A stretch of DNA of 14,484 bases from Beijerinckiaceae bacterium. Lineage in GTDB: Bacteria > Pseudomonadota > Alphaproteobacteria > Rhizobiales > Beijerinckiaceae. A model generated the notes under the pieces. The model saw only the letters and a list, made by a program, of their open reading frames with translations, did no database searches and was not told the origin of the DNA. Of this stretch, positions 1-6,570 are shown in pieces. How positions within the stretch are numbered: the stretch's first letter is position 1; the number at the start of each line of letters is the position of its first letter. The stretch lies in the NCBI GenBank assembly GCA_947455285.1, contig CANGOK010000048.1, positions 1 to 14,484 on the forward strand. Reading direction: 5' to 3'. The position numbers and the translations under genes were made by a program.

Positions 1-552
1 GCTTCTCGTGACGCGCGCAAGATGCCGGAAGGCATGGCGCTCGGCCTCGATGAATCGGTTGTGTTCGAGAACGATGTCGAGAATTTCCCCAATGGCGCGC
101 ATGTCTGCGAGCTGGAGATCGACCCGGAGACGGGCGATCTCGAAATTCTGAACTATGTCGCGGTCGATGATTGCGGCGTGGTGCTGAACCCCTTCATCGT
201 CCATGGCCAGGTCTATGGCGGGGTGATGCAGGGCGTGGGGCAGGCGCTCACCGAAAACGTCGTCTACGACGCTTCGGGCCAGCTGCTCAGCGCGTCCTAT
301 ATGGACTACGGCATGCCGCGCGCCGCGCACATGCCCATGATCGAGGCGCTGTTCAACGAAGTGCCGGCCAAGACCAATGAACTCGGCGTCAAGGGCGCCG
401 GCGAGGCAGGCGCCTGCGGCGCTCCGCCCGCAATCCTTTCGGCAGTCGGCGATGCGCTCTCGCACATCGGCGTCAGCCATATCGACATGCCGCTGACCCC
501 CGAGCGGGTTTGGCGGGCCATTCAGGAAGCCAGCGCCGTCAAGGCGGCTTGA
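1..552 (+). CDS. Molybdenum hydroxylase large subunit, 3' part only (xanthine dehydrogenase / CoxL family)
   Basis: The reading frame is open from base 1, so the 5' end lies outside the window and about 183 C-terminal residues are seen. They match the end of the second Mo-cofactor-binding domain of xanthine dehydrogenase-family large subunits. The signature KGAGEAG is encoded at 391-411, and its glutamate (codon 403-405) is the base that activates the Mo-bound water in this family. The stretches VDDCGVVLNP and GGVMQGVGQAL are also typical. The enzyme would hydroxylate a carbon of an aromatic, heteroaromatic or aldehyde substrate in the cytoplasm, passing electrons through the Fe-S and FAD subunits encoded just downstream. 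The tail is clearly paralogous to that of the complete large subunit at 1959-4283, with about half the positions the same by eye. The substrate cannot be deduced. The 34-base gap to the small subunit gene suggests one operon. Confidence 0.93.
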   Translation, partial: ASRDARKMPEGMALGLDESVVFENDVENFPNGAHVCELEIDPETGDLEILNYVAVDDCGVVLNPFIVHGQVYGGVMQGVGQALTENVVYDASGQLLSASYMDYGMPRAAHMPMIEALFNEVPAKTNELGVKGAGEAGACGAPPAILSAVGDALSHIGVSHIDMPLTPERVWRAIQEASAVKAA

Positions 553-586
553 GCCGTCTCAACGCAACGTTTCGGGAGGACCGAAA

Positions 587-1069
587 GTGGATATCGAAGT
601 CAAGATGACCGTGAACGGCAAGGCCGTCAGCGGAAAGGTAGAAGCCCGCACCCTGCTGGTGCAGTTCATCCGCGAACATCTGCGGCTGACCGGCACGCAC
701 GTTGGTTGCGACACCACCCAGTGCGGCTGCTGCGTCGTGCATGTTGATGGCGTCGCCATGAAGTCCTGCACCATGCTGGCCGTTCAGGCCGAGGGCAAGG
801 CGATCACCACCATCGAGGGCCTCGCCGCTCCCGATGGCACGCTGCACCCCATGCAGCAGGCGTTCCGCGATCATCATGGCCTGCAGTGCGGCTTCTGCAC
901 GCCGGGCATGGTGATGATGGGCGTCGACATCGCGAACCGTCTGCCGGGCGCCGATGAGAAGACCGTCCGCCATCAGCTCGAAGGCAACATCTGCCGTTGC
1001 ACGGGCTATCAGGGCATCGTCGAGGCCATCATGGACGCAAGCGCCGTGATGAACGCCGCGCGCAGCTGA
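587..1069 (+). CDS. [2Fe-2S] small subunit of a molybdenum hydroxylase (CoxS-like)
   Basis: This 160-residue protein has the full two-cluster layout of CoxS-type subunits. The N-terminal plant-ferredoxin-like domain carries C41, C46, C49 and C61 in the usual C-x4-C-x2-C-x11-C spacing. The C-terminal helical domain carries C101/C104 (QCGFCTPG) and C136/C138 (ICRCTGY). Together they bind the two [2Fe-2S] clusters that relay electrons from the Mo centre to FAD. The length is normal for the family. The start is a GTG at 587, supported by a GGAGGA Shine-Dalgarno at 575-580; no nearer in-frame ATG has one. The gene sits between the truncated large subunit and the FAD subunit, 10 bases before the latter, so co-translation is likely. 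It could serve either of the two flanking large subunits, or both. Confidence 0.96.
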   Translation: MDIEVKMTVNGKAVSGKVEARTLLVQFIREHLRLTGTHVGCDTTQCGCCVVHVDGVAMKSCTMLAVQAEGKAITTIEGLAAPDGTLHPMQQAFRDHHGLQCGFCTPGMVMMGVDIANRLPGADEKTVRHQLEGNICRCTGYQGIVEAIMDASAVMNAARS

Positions 1070-1079
1070 GGGGATCGCC

Positions 1080-1874
1080 ATGCATAATTTCAATTATCAT
1101 CGCGCCGCCGACGTCGCTGACGCCTCGGGCAAGCTCACCAGCCTCGATGATCCCAAGATCCTCGCCGGCGGCATGACGCTGCTGCCGACCCTCAAGAACC
1201 GCCTCGCGGCTCCGAGCGACCTCATCGATCTCGCTGGGATCGCCGATCTCAAGGGGATCTCGGTCGAGGGCAATGAAGTCGTCGTGCGCGCCATGACGCC
1301 CCATGCGGTCGTCGCCGCCTCCGCCGAAGTGCAGAAGGCGCTTCCCGCGCTGGCGCAGCTTGCTGGCAATATCGGCGATCCCGCCGTGCGCCATCGCGGC
1401 ACCATCGGCGGTTCGGTCGCCAACTCCGATCCGGCGGCCGACTATCCGGCTGGCTGCGTCGGCCTTGACGCCACCATCGTCACCAACAAGCGCAAGATCG
1501 CTGCCGATGATTTCTTCCTCGGCCTGTTCGAGACGGCGCTTGAAGAGGGCGAGGTCATCACCTCGGTTCGCTTCAAGATTCCGGATCGCGCTCACTACAT
1601 GAAGTTCCGTCACCCGGCCTCCGGCTATGCGGTTGTCGGCGTCATGGTTGCGCAATATGGCTCGAAGGTGCGCGTCGCGGTGACTGGCGCTGGCCCCTGC
1701 GTGTTCCGCGTCAGCGAAATGGAAGCGGCGCTCGAAAAGAGCTTCGCGCCCGCCAGCATCGCGAACATCAAGGTATCCGCCGAACAGCTCATGGGCGACA
1801 TCCATTGCAGCGCGGAATATCGCGCCCATCTGATCTCGGTCTACGCGCGCCGCGCGGTTGAGGCCATGGTCTGA
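1080..1874 (+). CDS. FAD-binding medium subunit of a molybdenum hydroxylase (CoxM-like)
   Basis: This 264-residue protein has the two glycine-rich FAD motifs of the CoxM / xanthine dehydrogenase FAD family: AGGMTLLP at residues 29-36 and TIGGSVANSDPAAD from residue 108. An N-terminal FAD-binding domain is followed by a C-terminal CO-dehydrogenase flavoprotein domain that begins around residue 160. The subunit takes electrons from the [2Fe-2S] subunit and hands them to an acceptor, probably a quinone or O2. It starts at an ATG preceded by a GAGGGG Shine-Dalgarno overlapping the end of the small subunit gene. The length, slightly under the usual 270-290, is still ordinary. An 84-base gap containing a GC-rich hairpin separates it from the second large subunit, so the expression of that subunit may be adjusted separately. 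Confidence 0.95.
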   Translation: MHNFNYHRAADVADASGKLTSLDDPKILAGGMTLLPTLKNRLAAPSDLIDLAGIADLKGISVEGNEVVVRAMTPHAVVAASAEVQKALPALAQLAGNIGDPAVRHRGTIGGSVANSDPAADYPAGCVGLDATIVTNKRKIAADDFFLGLFETALEEGEVITSVRFKIPDRAHYMKFRHPASGYAVVGVMVAQYGSKVRVAVTGAGPCVFRVSEMEAALEKSFAPASIANIKVSAEQLMGDIHCSAEYRAHLISVYARRAVEAMV

Positions 1875-1896
1875 GATTAGTCCCTGAGGGGGCGCA

Positions 1897-1918
1897 AGGC
1901 GGGCGGGTGCGCCCGCCT
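1897..1918 (+). terminator. GC-rich hairpin between medium and second large subunit genes
   Basis: An 8-bp perfect stem (AGGCGGGC at 1897-1904 with GCCCGCCT at 1911-1918) closes a 6-base loop in the 84-base gap before the large subunit gene. Only a short T triplet follows at 1927-1929, so it is a poor intrinsic terminator. It more likely acts as an attenuator, an mRNA-processing site or a 3'-end stabiliser that sets the ratio of subunits. The structure is seen in the sequence; the role is inferred. Confidence 0.4.
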
Positions 1919-1958
1919 GTCTGCAATTTCGATAAAATCTTGATGGGGGCGGACGCCA

Positions 1959-4283
1959 ATGGGTGAGTTTGCAATCGGACAGCCGGTTACACGCTTTGAA
2001 GATCCGCGCTTGCTGCGTGGCGGCGGTCGCTATGTCGATGATCTCGCCATTCCCGGCATGCTCTACGGCCAGGTGCTGCGCTCCCCTCATGCGCATGCGA
2101 AGATCAAGAGTATCGACATATCGAAGGCCAAGGCCGCCCCCGGCGTCGCAGCCGTGCTCGTCAACGAGGACTGGGCGAACTCGGGCTTTGGCGATCTGCC
2201 CAGAGCCGAGGGCAAGAAGAAGCGCGACGGCTCGCCCATGTACCGCCCGCATTTCCCCGCGCTCGCCAAAGACAAGGTCCGCTATGTCGGCGACCCCGTG
2301 GCGTTTGTCGTCGCTGACACGGTTGCGCAGGCGCAGGATGCGGTTGAACTGATCGAAGTCGATTACGAGATTCTGCCGAACGTGACCTCAGTGGCGCTTG
2401 GCTCGCAGCCGGGCGCGCCGCTTCTCTGGGACGATTGCGAAAACAATATCTGCTTCGTCCATCTCGAGGGAAACAAGGATAAGACCGACGAAGCCTTCGC
2501 CAAGGCGGACCACATCATCAAGAAGCGCTTCGTGATCACCCGCGTGACGGCGGCGACCATGGAGACGCGCGGCTCCATCGGCCATTACGATCAGGCCGCT
2601 GATCGCTACACCATCTATACGACGCTCCAGCGCGCGCTCAACTTCCGCGAGGAGTTGGCCGAGACGCTGAACATTCCCGAGAGCCGTCTGCGCGTGGTCG
2701 CAGGCGACATCGGCGGCAGCTTCGGCATGAAGTCGGGCGTGTTCAACGAAGTGGGTCTGGTGCTCCTCGGCTCCAAGGTGACGGGTCGTCCGGTGAAATG
2801 GGTCTGCACCCGTTCGGAAAGCTTCATCGCCGACGCCCATGGCCGTGACAATGTGTCGGACGCGGAACTGGCGCTCGACGAGAACGGCATGTTCATGGGC
2901 CTTCGCGTCCATAACCTCGTGAACATGGGCGCCTATACGCAGCCCGGCACGGACGCCGGCGCCTATAGCAACCTTGGCACGCTTGCGGGCGTGTATCTCA
3001 CCCCCGCGATCCATGTGGATGTGACGGCGGTCTACACTAACACGAACATCATGCGCCCCTTCCGCGGCAACGGACGTCCCGAGGCGGCCTTTGTCATCGA
3101 GCGGCTTGTGGATCTTGCCGCTGATGAGCTGGGCATTGACCCCGCCGAGATTCGTCGCCGCAACATGATCCCGCCGGAGAAGATGCCGTTCCAGACGGGA
3201 TTGTCCTTCAACCTGGATTGCGGCGAGTTCGAGAAGGTTCTCGATCAGTCGCTCGAGATGGTCGATTACAAGGGCTTCGAGGGTCGCCGCGCCGAGGCGC
3301 GCAAGCGTGGCAAGCTGCGCGGCATCGGCATGTCCTATACGATCGAGAAGGCGGCTGCGCCCGGCTATGAGGGCGCTGAAGTGCGTTTCGACCGCACGGG
3401 TTCCGTCACGCTGATCTCAGGCGCAGTGACCCATGGTCAGGGTCATGAGACCGTGTTCAAGCAGATCGTCTCGGACACGTTGGGCATCCATCCCGATGAG
3501 ATCCATTATCTGCAGGGCGACACTGATCAGGTCTTCTTTGGCGAAGGCACAGGCGGTTCGCGCACCGCTTCTCTTGGCGGCTCCGCAGTGAAGGTCGCCA
3601 CCGGCAAGGTGGTCGATAAGGCGAAGAAGATCGCAGCGCATATGCTGGGCGTTGATGAGGTGGATTTCTCCGAGGGCGTCTTCACCGCGCGCGAGACCAA
3701 TCGCACCCTGTCGATGAAGGATGTGGCGCGCGCCGCCATGAGCCCGAAGAACATGCCGCAGGGCATGGAGCTCGGCCTCAACGCGACCGCCGCCTACAAC
3801 ACCACGCGGCAGAACTATCCCAACGGCTGCCATATCGTGGAGCTTGAAATCGACGAGGACACCGGACAGGTCGAAATGGACCGCTATGTGGTGGTCGATG
3901 ACGTCGGCACGGTGCTCAATCCGCTGCTGCTCAAGGGCCAGATCATCGGCGGCATCTCGCAGGGCGTCGGGCAGATGCTCATGGAGCAGATCCGGTTCGA
4001 TCCGCAGGATGGGCAGAACCTGACGGGCTCCTTCATGGATTACGCCATGCCCCATGCGGAGCTCTTTCCGCATATCGACATCAAGTCGCATCCCGTGCCG
4101 ACCAAGACGAACATTCTTGGCACGAAGGGCGCGGGCGAGGCGGGTTGCGTGGGCGCGTTGCCTGCGGTCGCCAATGCCTTGGTCGACGCGCTGTCGCATC
4201 TTGGCGTGACTCATGTCGACATGCCCGCGACGCCAGAGCGCCTGTGGCGCATCATGCAGGAAGCGAAGGCGGGGCGGGCTTAA
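1959..4283 (+). CDS. Molybdenum hydroxylase large subunit, complete (xanthine dehydrogenase / CoxL family)
   Basis: This 774-residue protein is full length for a CoxL-type catalytic subunit. In order it has the a/b hammerhead domain (about 15-135), the first Mo-cofactor domain with GGSFGMK at 252-258, the active-site loop PFRGNGR at 367-373, and the second Mo-cofactor domain ending in GTKGAGEAG at 721-729, where E727 is the expected catalytic glutamate. It would bind molybdopterin cytosine dinucleotide and hydroxylate an organic substrate. True CO dehydrogenases carry a Cys-containing loop (AYRCSFR) that binds the Cu-S-Mo bridge; here the loop lacks Cys, so CO oxidation is unlikely despite the name often given to such genes. 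The ATG at 1959 follows a GGGGGCGGA ribosome-binding stretch. It is convergent with the SDR gene, 6 bases away. The substrate is unknown; it may share the S and M subunits with the upstream large subunit. Confidence 0.95.
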   Translation: MGEFAIGQPVTRFEDPRLLRGGGRYVDDLAIPGMLYGQVLRSPHAHAKIKSIDISKAKAAPGVAAVLVNEDWANSGFGDLPRAEGKKKRDGSPMYRPHFPALAKDKVRYVGDPVAFVVADTVAQAQDAVELIEVDYEILPNVTSVALGSQPGAPLLWDDCENNICFVHLEGNKDKTDEAFAKADHIIKKRFVITRVTAATMETRGSIGHYDQAADRYTIYTTLQRALNFREELAETLNIPESRLRVVAGDIGGSFGMKSGVFNEVGLVLLGSKVTGRPVKWVCTRSESFIADAHGRDNVSDAELALDENGMFMGLRVHNLVNMGAYTQPGTDAGAYSNLGTLAGVYLTPAIHVDVTAVYTNTNIMRPFRGNGRPEAAFVIERLVDLAADELGIDPAEIRRRNMIPPEKMPFQTGLSFNLDCGEFEKVLDQSLEMVDYKGFEGRRAEARKRGKLRGIGMSYTIEKAAAPGYEGAEVRFDRTGSVTLISGAVTHGQGHETVFKQIVSDTLGIHPDEIHYLQGDTDQVFFGEGTGGSRTASLGGSAVKVATGKVVDKAKKIAAHMLGVDEVDFSEGVFTARETNRTLSMKDVARAAMSPKNMPQGMELGLNATAAYNTTRQNYPNGCHIVELEIDEDTGQVEMDRYVVVDDVGTVLNPLLLKGQIIGGISQGVGQMLMEQIRFDPQDGQNLTGSFMDYAMPHAELFPHIDIKSHPVPTKTNILGTKGAGEAGCVGALPAVANALVDALSHLGVTHVDMPATPERLWRIMQEAKAGRA

Positions 4284-4289
4284 GCCCGC
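4274..4289. terminator. 16-bp perfect palindrome between convergent genes
   Basis: GCGGGCTTAAGCCCGC reads identically on both strands and covers the TAA stop of the large subunit gene, ending one base before the SDR stop. It can fold into a 6-bp GC-rich stem with a TTAA loop in either transcript. There is no T tract on either side, so termination is plausible but weakly supported. It may simply protect both 3' ends. Confidence 0.4.
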
Positions 4290-5135
4290 TCACGCCCGAT
4301 CTGGCGGGCGCAACACGGAGGGCTCAAGCGCAGCGCGCTGGGCCTCTTCGATGGGGGTCGAGGGGTCCCAATTCTTGCCCACATAACGCTTGCCGGTAAC
4401 CCCATCCGAATGGGTGGAGGCGAGCCAGAGCATGGGGGCGATCATCACCTCGGGGTCCAGCAGAGGGCGGCCAGTTTCGCGCGCCTGCTGCTTGCCGTGA
4501 TCGCTCACGAAATCCGTATTCGCCGCGCCGCCCGGGATCAGCGAATTCACCGTCACGCCGGTTCCCTCCATGTCCTGCGCCCAGATCAACGTCTCCGCTT
4601 CGATCGCGGCCTTGCTCACGCCATAGGGCGAGTTTTCGCGTCGCTGCATGGTGGAAAGACTCGTCGTCACATTCACGATGCGGCCCCAGCCTGACGCGAT
4701 GAGCGCGGGGGCGGCGGCGCGCGCCATGTTGAATGTGCCGATCACATTGGTGTCGATGATCTGGCGCCAAATGTCGGCGTCCGATTCCCAAAAACGCAGG
4801 CTCTTCGTGACGGGCGATGCTTCAAGATGCGCCGGACCCTTGCCCGCATTGTTGACGAGAATATGCAGGCCGCCGAAGAGTCGAAGCGTCTCGGCGACCG
4901 TGCGCTCGCAATCGTCCTTGCGGGTGATGTCGCAGGGCATGCCGATCGCCTTTCCGCAGCCTTCGCGAAACGCGACTTCGGCCACTGCGCCGCCGGTCGC
5001 GCCCGCGTTGATGTCGGCGAAGACCACATTGGCGCCCGCGCGCACCAAGGCCTGCGCCATGGCGCGGCCAAGGCCGGCGGCGGCGCCGGTGACGATCGCC
5101 ACGCGTCCATCAAGACGGATGTCACAGGCCTGCAT
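4290..5135 (-). CDS. Short-chain dehydrogenase/reductase, last gene of the nitrile hydratase operon
   Basis: This 281-residue classical SDR has a Rossmann fold with TGAAAGLG at 16-23, NNAG at 95-98, and a catalytic triad seen as a Ser-rich strand around S159, Y171 and K175 (PYGVSK). It would oxidise an alcohol or reduce a ketone with NAD(P). The acid following the second strand (VVFADIN) suggests a preference for NAD(H). The protein is somewhat longer than the 250-residue norm, with an extended C-terminus carrying GKRYVGKNWD and a Pro/Ala-rich tail. Its ATG overlaps the stop of the nitrile hydratase alpha gene (TGATG), so it is almost certainly translated from the same mRNA. This coupling suggests that its substrate lies in the same pathway as the nitrile or amide. 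It faces the molybdenum hydroxylase operon across a palindrome. Confidence 0.93.
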   Translation of the reverse strand: MQACDIRLDGRVAIVTGAAAGLGRAMAQALVRAGANVVFADINAGATGGAVAEVAFREGCGKAIGMPCDITRKDDCERTVAETLRLFGGLHILVNNAGKGPAHLEASPVTKSLRFWESDADIWRQIIDTNVIGTFNMARAAAPALIASGWGRIVNVTTSLSTMQRRENSPYGVSKAAIEAETLIWAQDMEGTGVTVNSLIPGGAANTDFVSDHGKQQARETGRPLLDPEVMIAPMLWLASTHSDGVTGKRYVGKNWDPSTPIEEAQRAALEPSVLRPPDRA

Positions 5136-5785
5136 CAGTGCGCCCCTTCTTCGAGCCGCGCGACGCCGATCATGGAATCGCGGGTGACGAGAGCGGCGAG
5201 CGCGTCTTCGTCGAGGTTCTGCGTTCCCTGAGGGCGCTGCGGCACCACGAGAAAGCGAATGTCGGCGGTGGAGTCATGCACACGCACCGCAACGTCGCCC
5301 GGAAGCTCCGTTCCGAATTCGCGCAATACGGCGCGCGGTTCGCGCACCACGCGGGCGCGATAGGCGCGGCTCTTGTACCAGGCGGGCGGCAGGCCAAGGA
5401 GATCGCGTGGATAGCAGGAGCAGAGGGTGCAGACGACGACGTTATGGGTGTCCTGCGTGTTCTCCACCGCGACAAGTTTCGTGCCTGTGATGGGAAAGCC
5501 CAGCTCCGCCGCAGCGGCGTTACCGTCCGCCAGCAGACGTTCCCTGAAGGCTGAATCGACCCAGGCGCGCGCCACCACCTTCGCGCCATTGGCGGGGGTT
5601 ATGGAATCGCGCTTTTCGATGAAGTGGCGCACCTCGGCGGCCGTCACCACGCCCTTTTCGATGAGCAGCTCCTTCAGTGCGATGCTGAGGATCTGATGAT
5701 AGCTATGCACCTTGTCGTCGGGCTGGGGCGGCGCATGGTGATGGCCGTGATCGTGGTCATGATCGTGGTGATGATGGTCGCTCAT
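5135..5785 (-). CDS. Cobalt-type nitrile hydratase alpha subunit (thiocyanate hydrolase gamma-like) with His-rich N-terminus
   Basis: This 216-residue protein has the metal-binding claw CTLCSC at residues 119-124. In this family C119, C122 and C124 together with backbone amides of S123/C124 hold a low-spin Co(III) or Fe(III), and two of the cysteines become oxidised. Thr after the first Cys (CTLCSC rather than CSLCSC) marks cobalt enzymes. YPRDLLG and PPAWYKSRAYRARVV follow, as in nitrile hydratases. The reaction is nitrile to amide, or thiocyanate to COS plus ammonia in the close relatives. Residues 4-17 hold 10 His and 3 Asp, a likely metal-binding tail. I chose the ATG at 5785 because it overlaps the stop of the upstream gene (ATGA); an in-frame start at 5860 would add 25 residues that lie inside that gene. 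Its own stop overlaps the SDR start. The exact substrate is not deducible. Confidence 0.94.
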   Translation of the reverse strand: MSDHHHHDHDHDHGHHHAPPQPDDKVHSYHQILSIALKELLIEKGVVTAAEVRHFIEKRDSITPANGAKVVARAWVDSAFRERLLADGNAAAAELGFPITGTKLVAVENTQDTHNVVVCTLCSCYPRDLLGLPPAWYKSRAYRARVVREPRAVLREFGTELPGDVAVRVHDSTADIRFLVVPQRPQGTQNLDEDALAALVTRDSMIGVARLEEGAH

Positions 5786-6063
5786 GCCGAGGCCTCCAGC
5801 CAGTGGTCGTAAAGATCGGCCTCGACCGTATCTTTTGGGGAGCCCTGATAATCCGGCCAAAGATCAGCGGCGCGGAAGCGCACCTTGTAGAGATCCTTCT
5901 TCGGGCCGGGCAGGTTGTAGGCGAGCGTTTCGGGATTGCCGAAGGCGCCGAAATGGCGCTCGACCACGCCCTGCTTGCCGCGCAGATAGATGGGTGTGCG
6001 GATGTGGCCGGGCGGATAATCCTCGCGCACGCGCACCACTGCGCCGGGACTGAGGCGGCTCAT
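5782..6063 (-). CDS. Nitrile hydratase beta-subunit C-terminal half as a separate SH3-like protein
   Basis: This 93-residue protein corresponds to the SH3-like barrel that forms the C-terminal half of ordinary nitrile hydratase beta subunits, and to the alpha subunit of thiocyanate hydrolase. Visible landmarks are the opening G-x-V-x-V strand, the GHIRTPIYLRG motif (residues 19-29), whose arginines are of the kind that contact the oxidised cysteine claw of the alpha subunit, then NPETLAYN, LYKVRF, the ADLWPDY segment and a terminal DLYDHWLEA helix. It lacks the helical N-terminal half, which is encoded by the neighbouring gene. Its ATG overlaps that gene's stop by 4 bases, and its stop overlaps the alpha start by 4, so all three subunits should be made in a coupled way. 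A frameshift in a single beta gene is unlikely, given clean start codons at both joints. Confidence 0.9.
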   Translation of the reverse strand: MSRLSPGAVVRVREDYPPGHIRTPIYLRGKQGVVERHFGAFGNPETLAYNLPGPKKDLYKVRFRAADLWPDYQGSPKDTVEADLYDHWLEASA

Positions 6064-6407
6064 GGCAGCTTCTCCTGTTCGCCGGGGCGCAGCTCAAGTT
6101 CGCCCGTTTCAGCGAGGCGCTGGCGCACCTGCGCCACCTTGACGTCGATCTCGTCCTGCGTGAGCACGCCGCGCGACACCATCTGCATGGAGAGGGCGGC
6201 GGTCCAGCGTTCGTAATAGGTCAGTCGCTCCATGGCGTCATGGCCCAGCGACTCGATGGCGCGGCGGCTTTCGTGGCTGGACATGAGACCTTTGGAGCCG
6301 ACGGCGGCGCGCAACCCGTCAGCCTGTTTCTCCCAGAAATTCAGGGCGTGATCGGCAGCGTCTATCGGCCCTTCGGGCAAACCGCCAATGTCTTGTGGGC
6401 TGCGCAT
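6060..6407 (-). CDS. Nitrile hydratase beta-subunit N-terminal half as a separate protein (thiocyanate hydrolase beta-like)
   Basis: This 115-residue helical protein opens with PQDIGGLP (residues 4-11), the equivalent of the HDxGG start of nitrile hydratase beta subunits. It carries W25 and the YYERW helix at 64-68, followed by a ...GVLTQDEID segment typical of the beta N-terminal domain. In two-gene nitrile hydratases this is fused to the SH3-like half; here that half is the next gene, as in three-subunit thiocyanate hydrolase and toyocamycin nitrile hydratase. Cobalt nitrile hydratase activators share this fold, so a chaperone role is an alternative, but the DIGG start favours a structural subunit. 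The ATG at 6407 is chosen because AGGGAGAAAG lies just upstream (6420-6411 on the minus strand). A longer in-frame start at 6458 would add 17 residues that are Pro/Arg-rich and unlike the family. It is the first gene of the operon. Confidence 0.88.
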   Translation of the reverse strand: MRSPQDIGGLPEGPIDAADHALNFWEKQADGLRAAVGSKGLMSSHESRRAIESLGHDAMERLTYYERWTAALSMQMVSRGVLTQDEIDVKVAQVRQRLAETGELELRPGEQEKLP

Positions 6408-6527
6408 AAGCTTTCTCCCTGTATGCGCCCATTTTGGCAGGGGCGGGCGCGGGCGCAAGCCCCAAAGCGCCTCCTGTGGGCGGCATGCGCGATGTTGCGG
6501 AGCCCCCTCCCCAAAAGCTCTGCGACT

Positions 6528-6555
6528 TGTATAGTGGGGGACTGACTTCGATCAA
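6528..6555 (-). promoter_or_regulatory. Possible sigma70-type promoter for the nitrile hydratase operon
   Basis: In the 163-base divergent gap (6408-6570), the minus strand carries TTGATC (6555-6550) and TATACA (6533-6528) separated by 16 bases, each matching the consensus at 4 of 6 positions. This would give a leader of roughly 110 bases before the start at 6407. The same gap must also hold the promoter of the dienelactone hydrolase gene, for which I see a lone TATAGT at 6530-6535 with no matching -35 element. C-rich and G-rich runs at 6503-6507 and 6536-6540 could pair across this stretch. The call rests on pattern matching alone. Confidence 0.25.
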
Positions 6556-6570
6556 TATGGGGAGGCTTGA

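Noticed and set aside
1029..2252. 407-codon open frame on the minus strand opposite the FAD and large subunit genes
   Set aside because: It lies antisense to two well-supported genes, and its translation is rich in Arg, Ala, Asp and His with no recognisable motif. This is the expected mirror of GC-rich third codon positions.
2388..4214. Several long minus-strand frames (2388-3014, 3417-4214) under the complete large subunit gene
   Set aside because: They are codon-bias shadows of the large subunit, with no motifs and no plausible operon partners.
587..4283. Carbon monoxide dehydrogenase (CoxSML) as the function of the Mo enzyme
   Set aside because: The complete large subunit lacks the Cys of the CO-dehydrogenase active loop, and the gene order is not the coxMSL order, so only family membership is claimed.
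5786..5860. 25-residue N-terminal extension of the nitrile hydratase alpha subunit
   Set aside because: It lies inside the upstream beta-C gene. The ATG at 5785 forms the same 4-base overlap seen at the next joint and begins the protein right before the His-rich tail.
6060..6407. Nitrile hydratase activator (metallochaperone) instead of a beta-N subunit
   Set aside because: The fold is shared, but the DIGG opening and the presence of a separate beta-C gene that would otherwise lack a partner make a structural subunit more likely. The activator reading stays a minor alternative.
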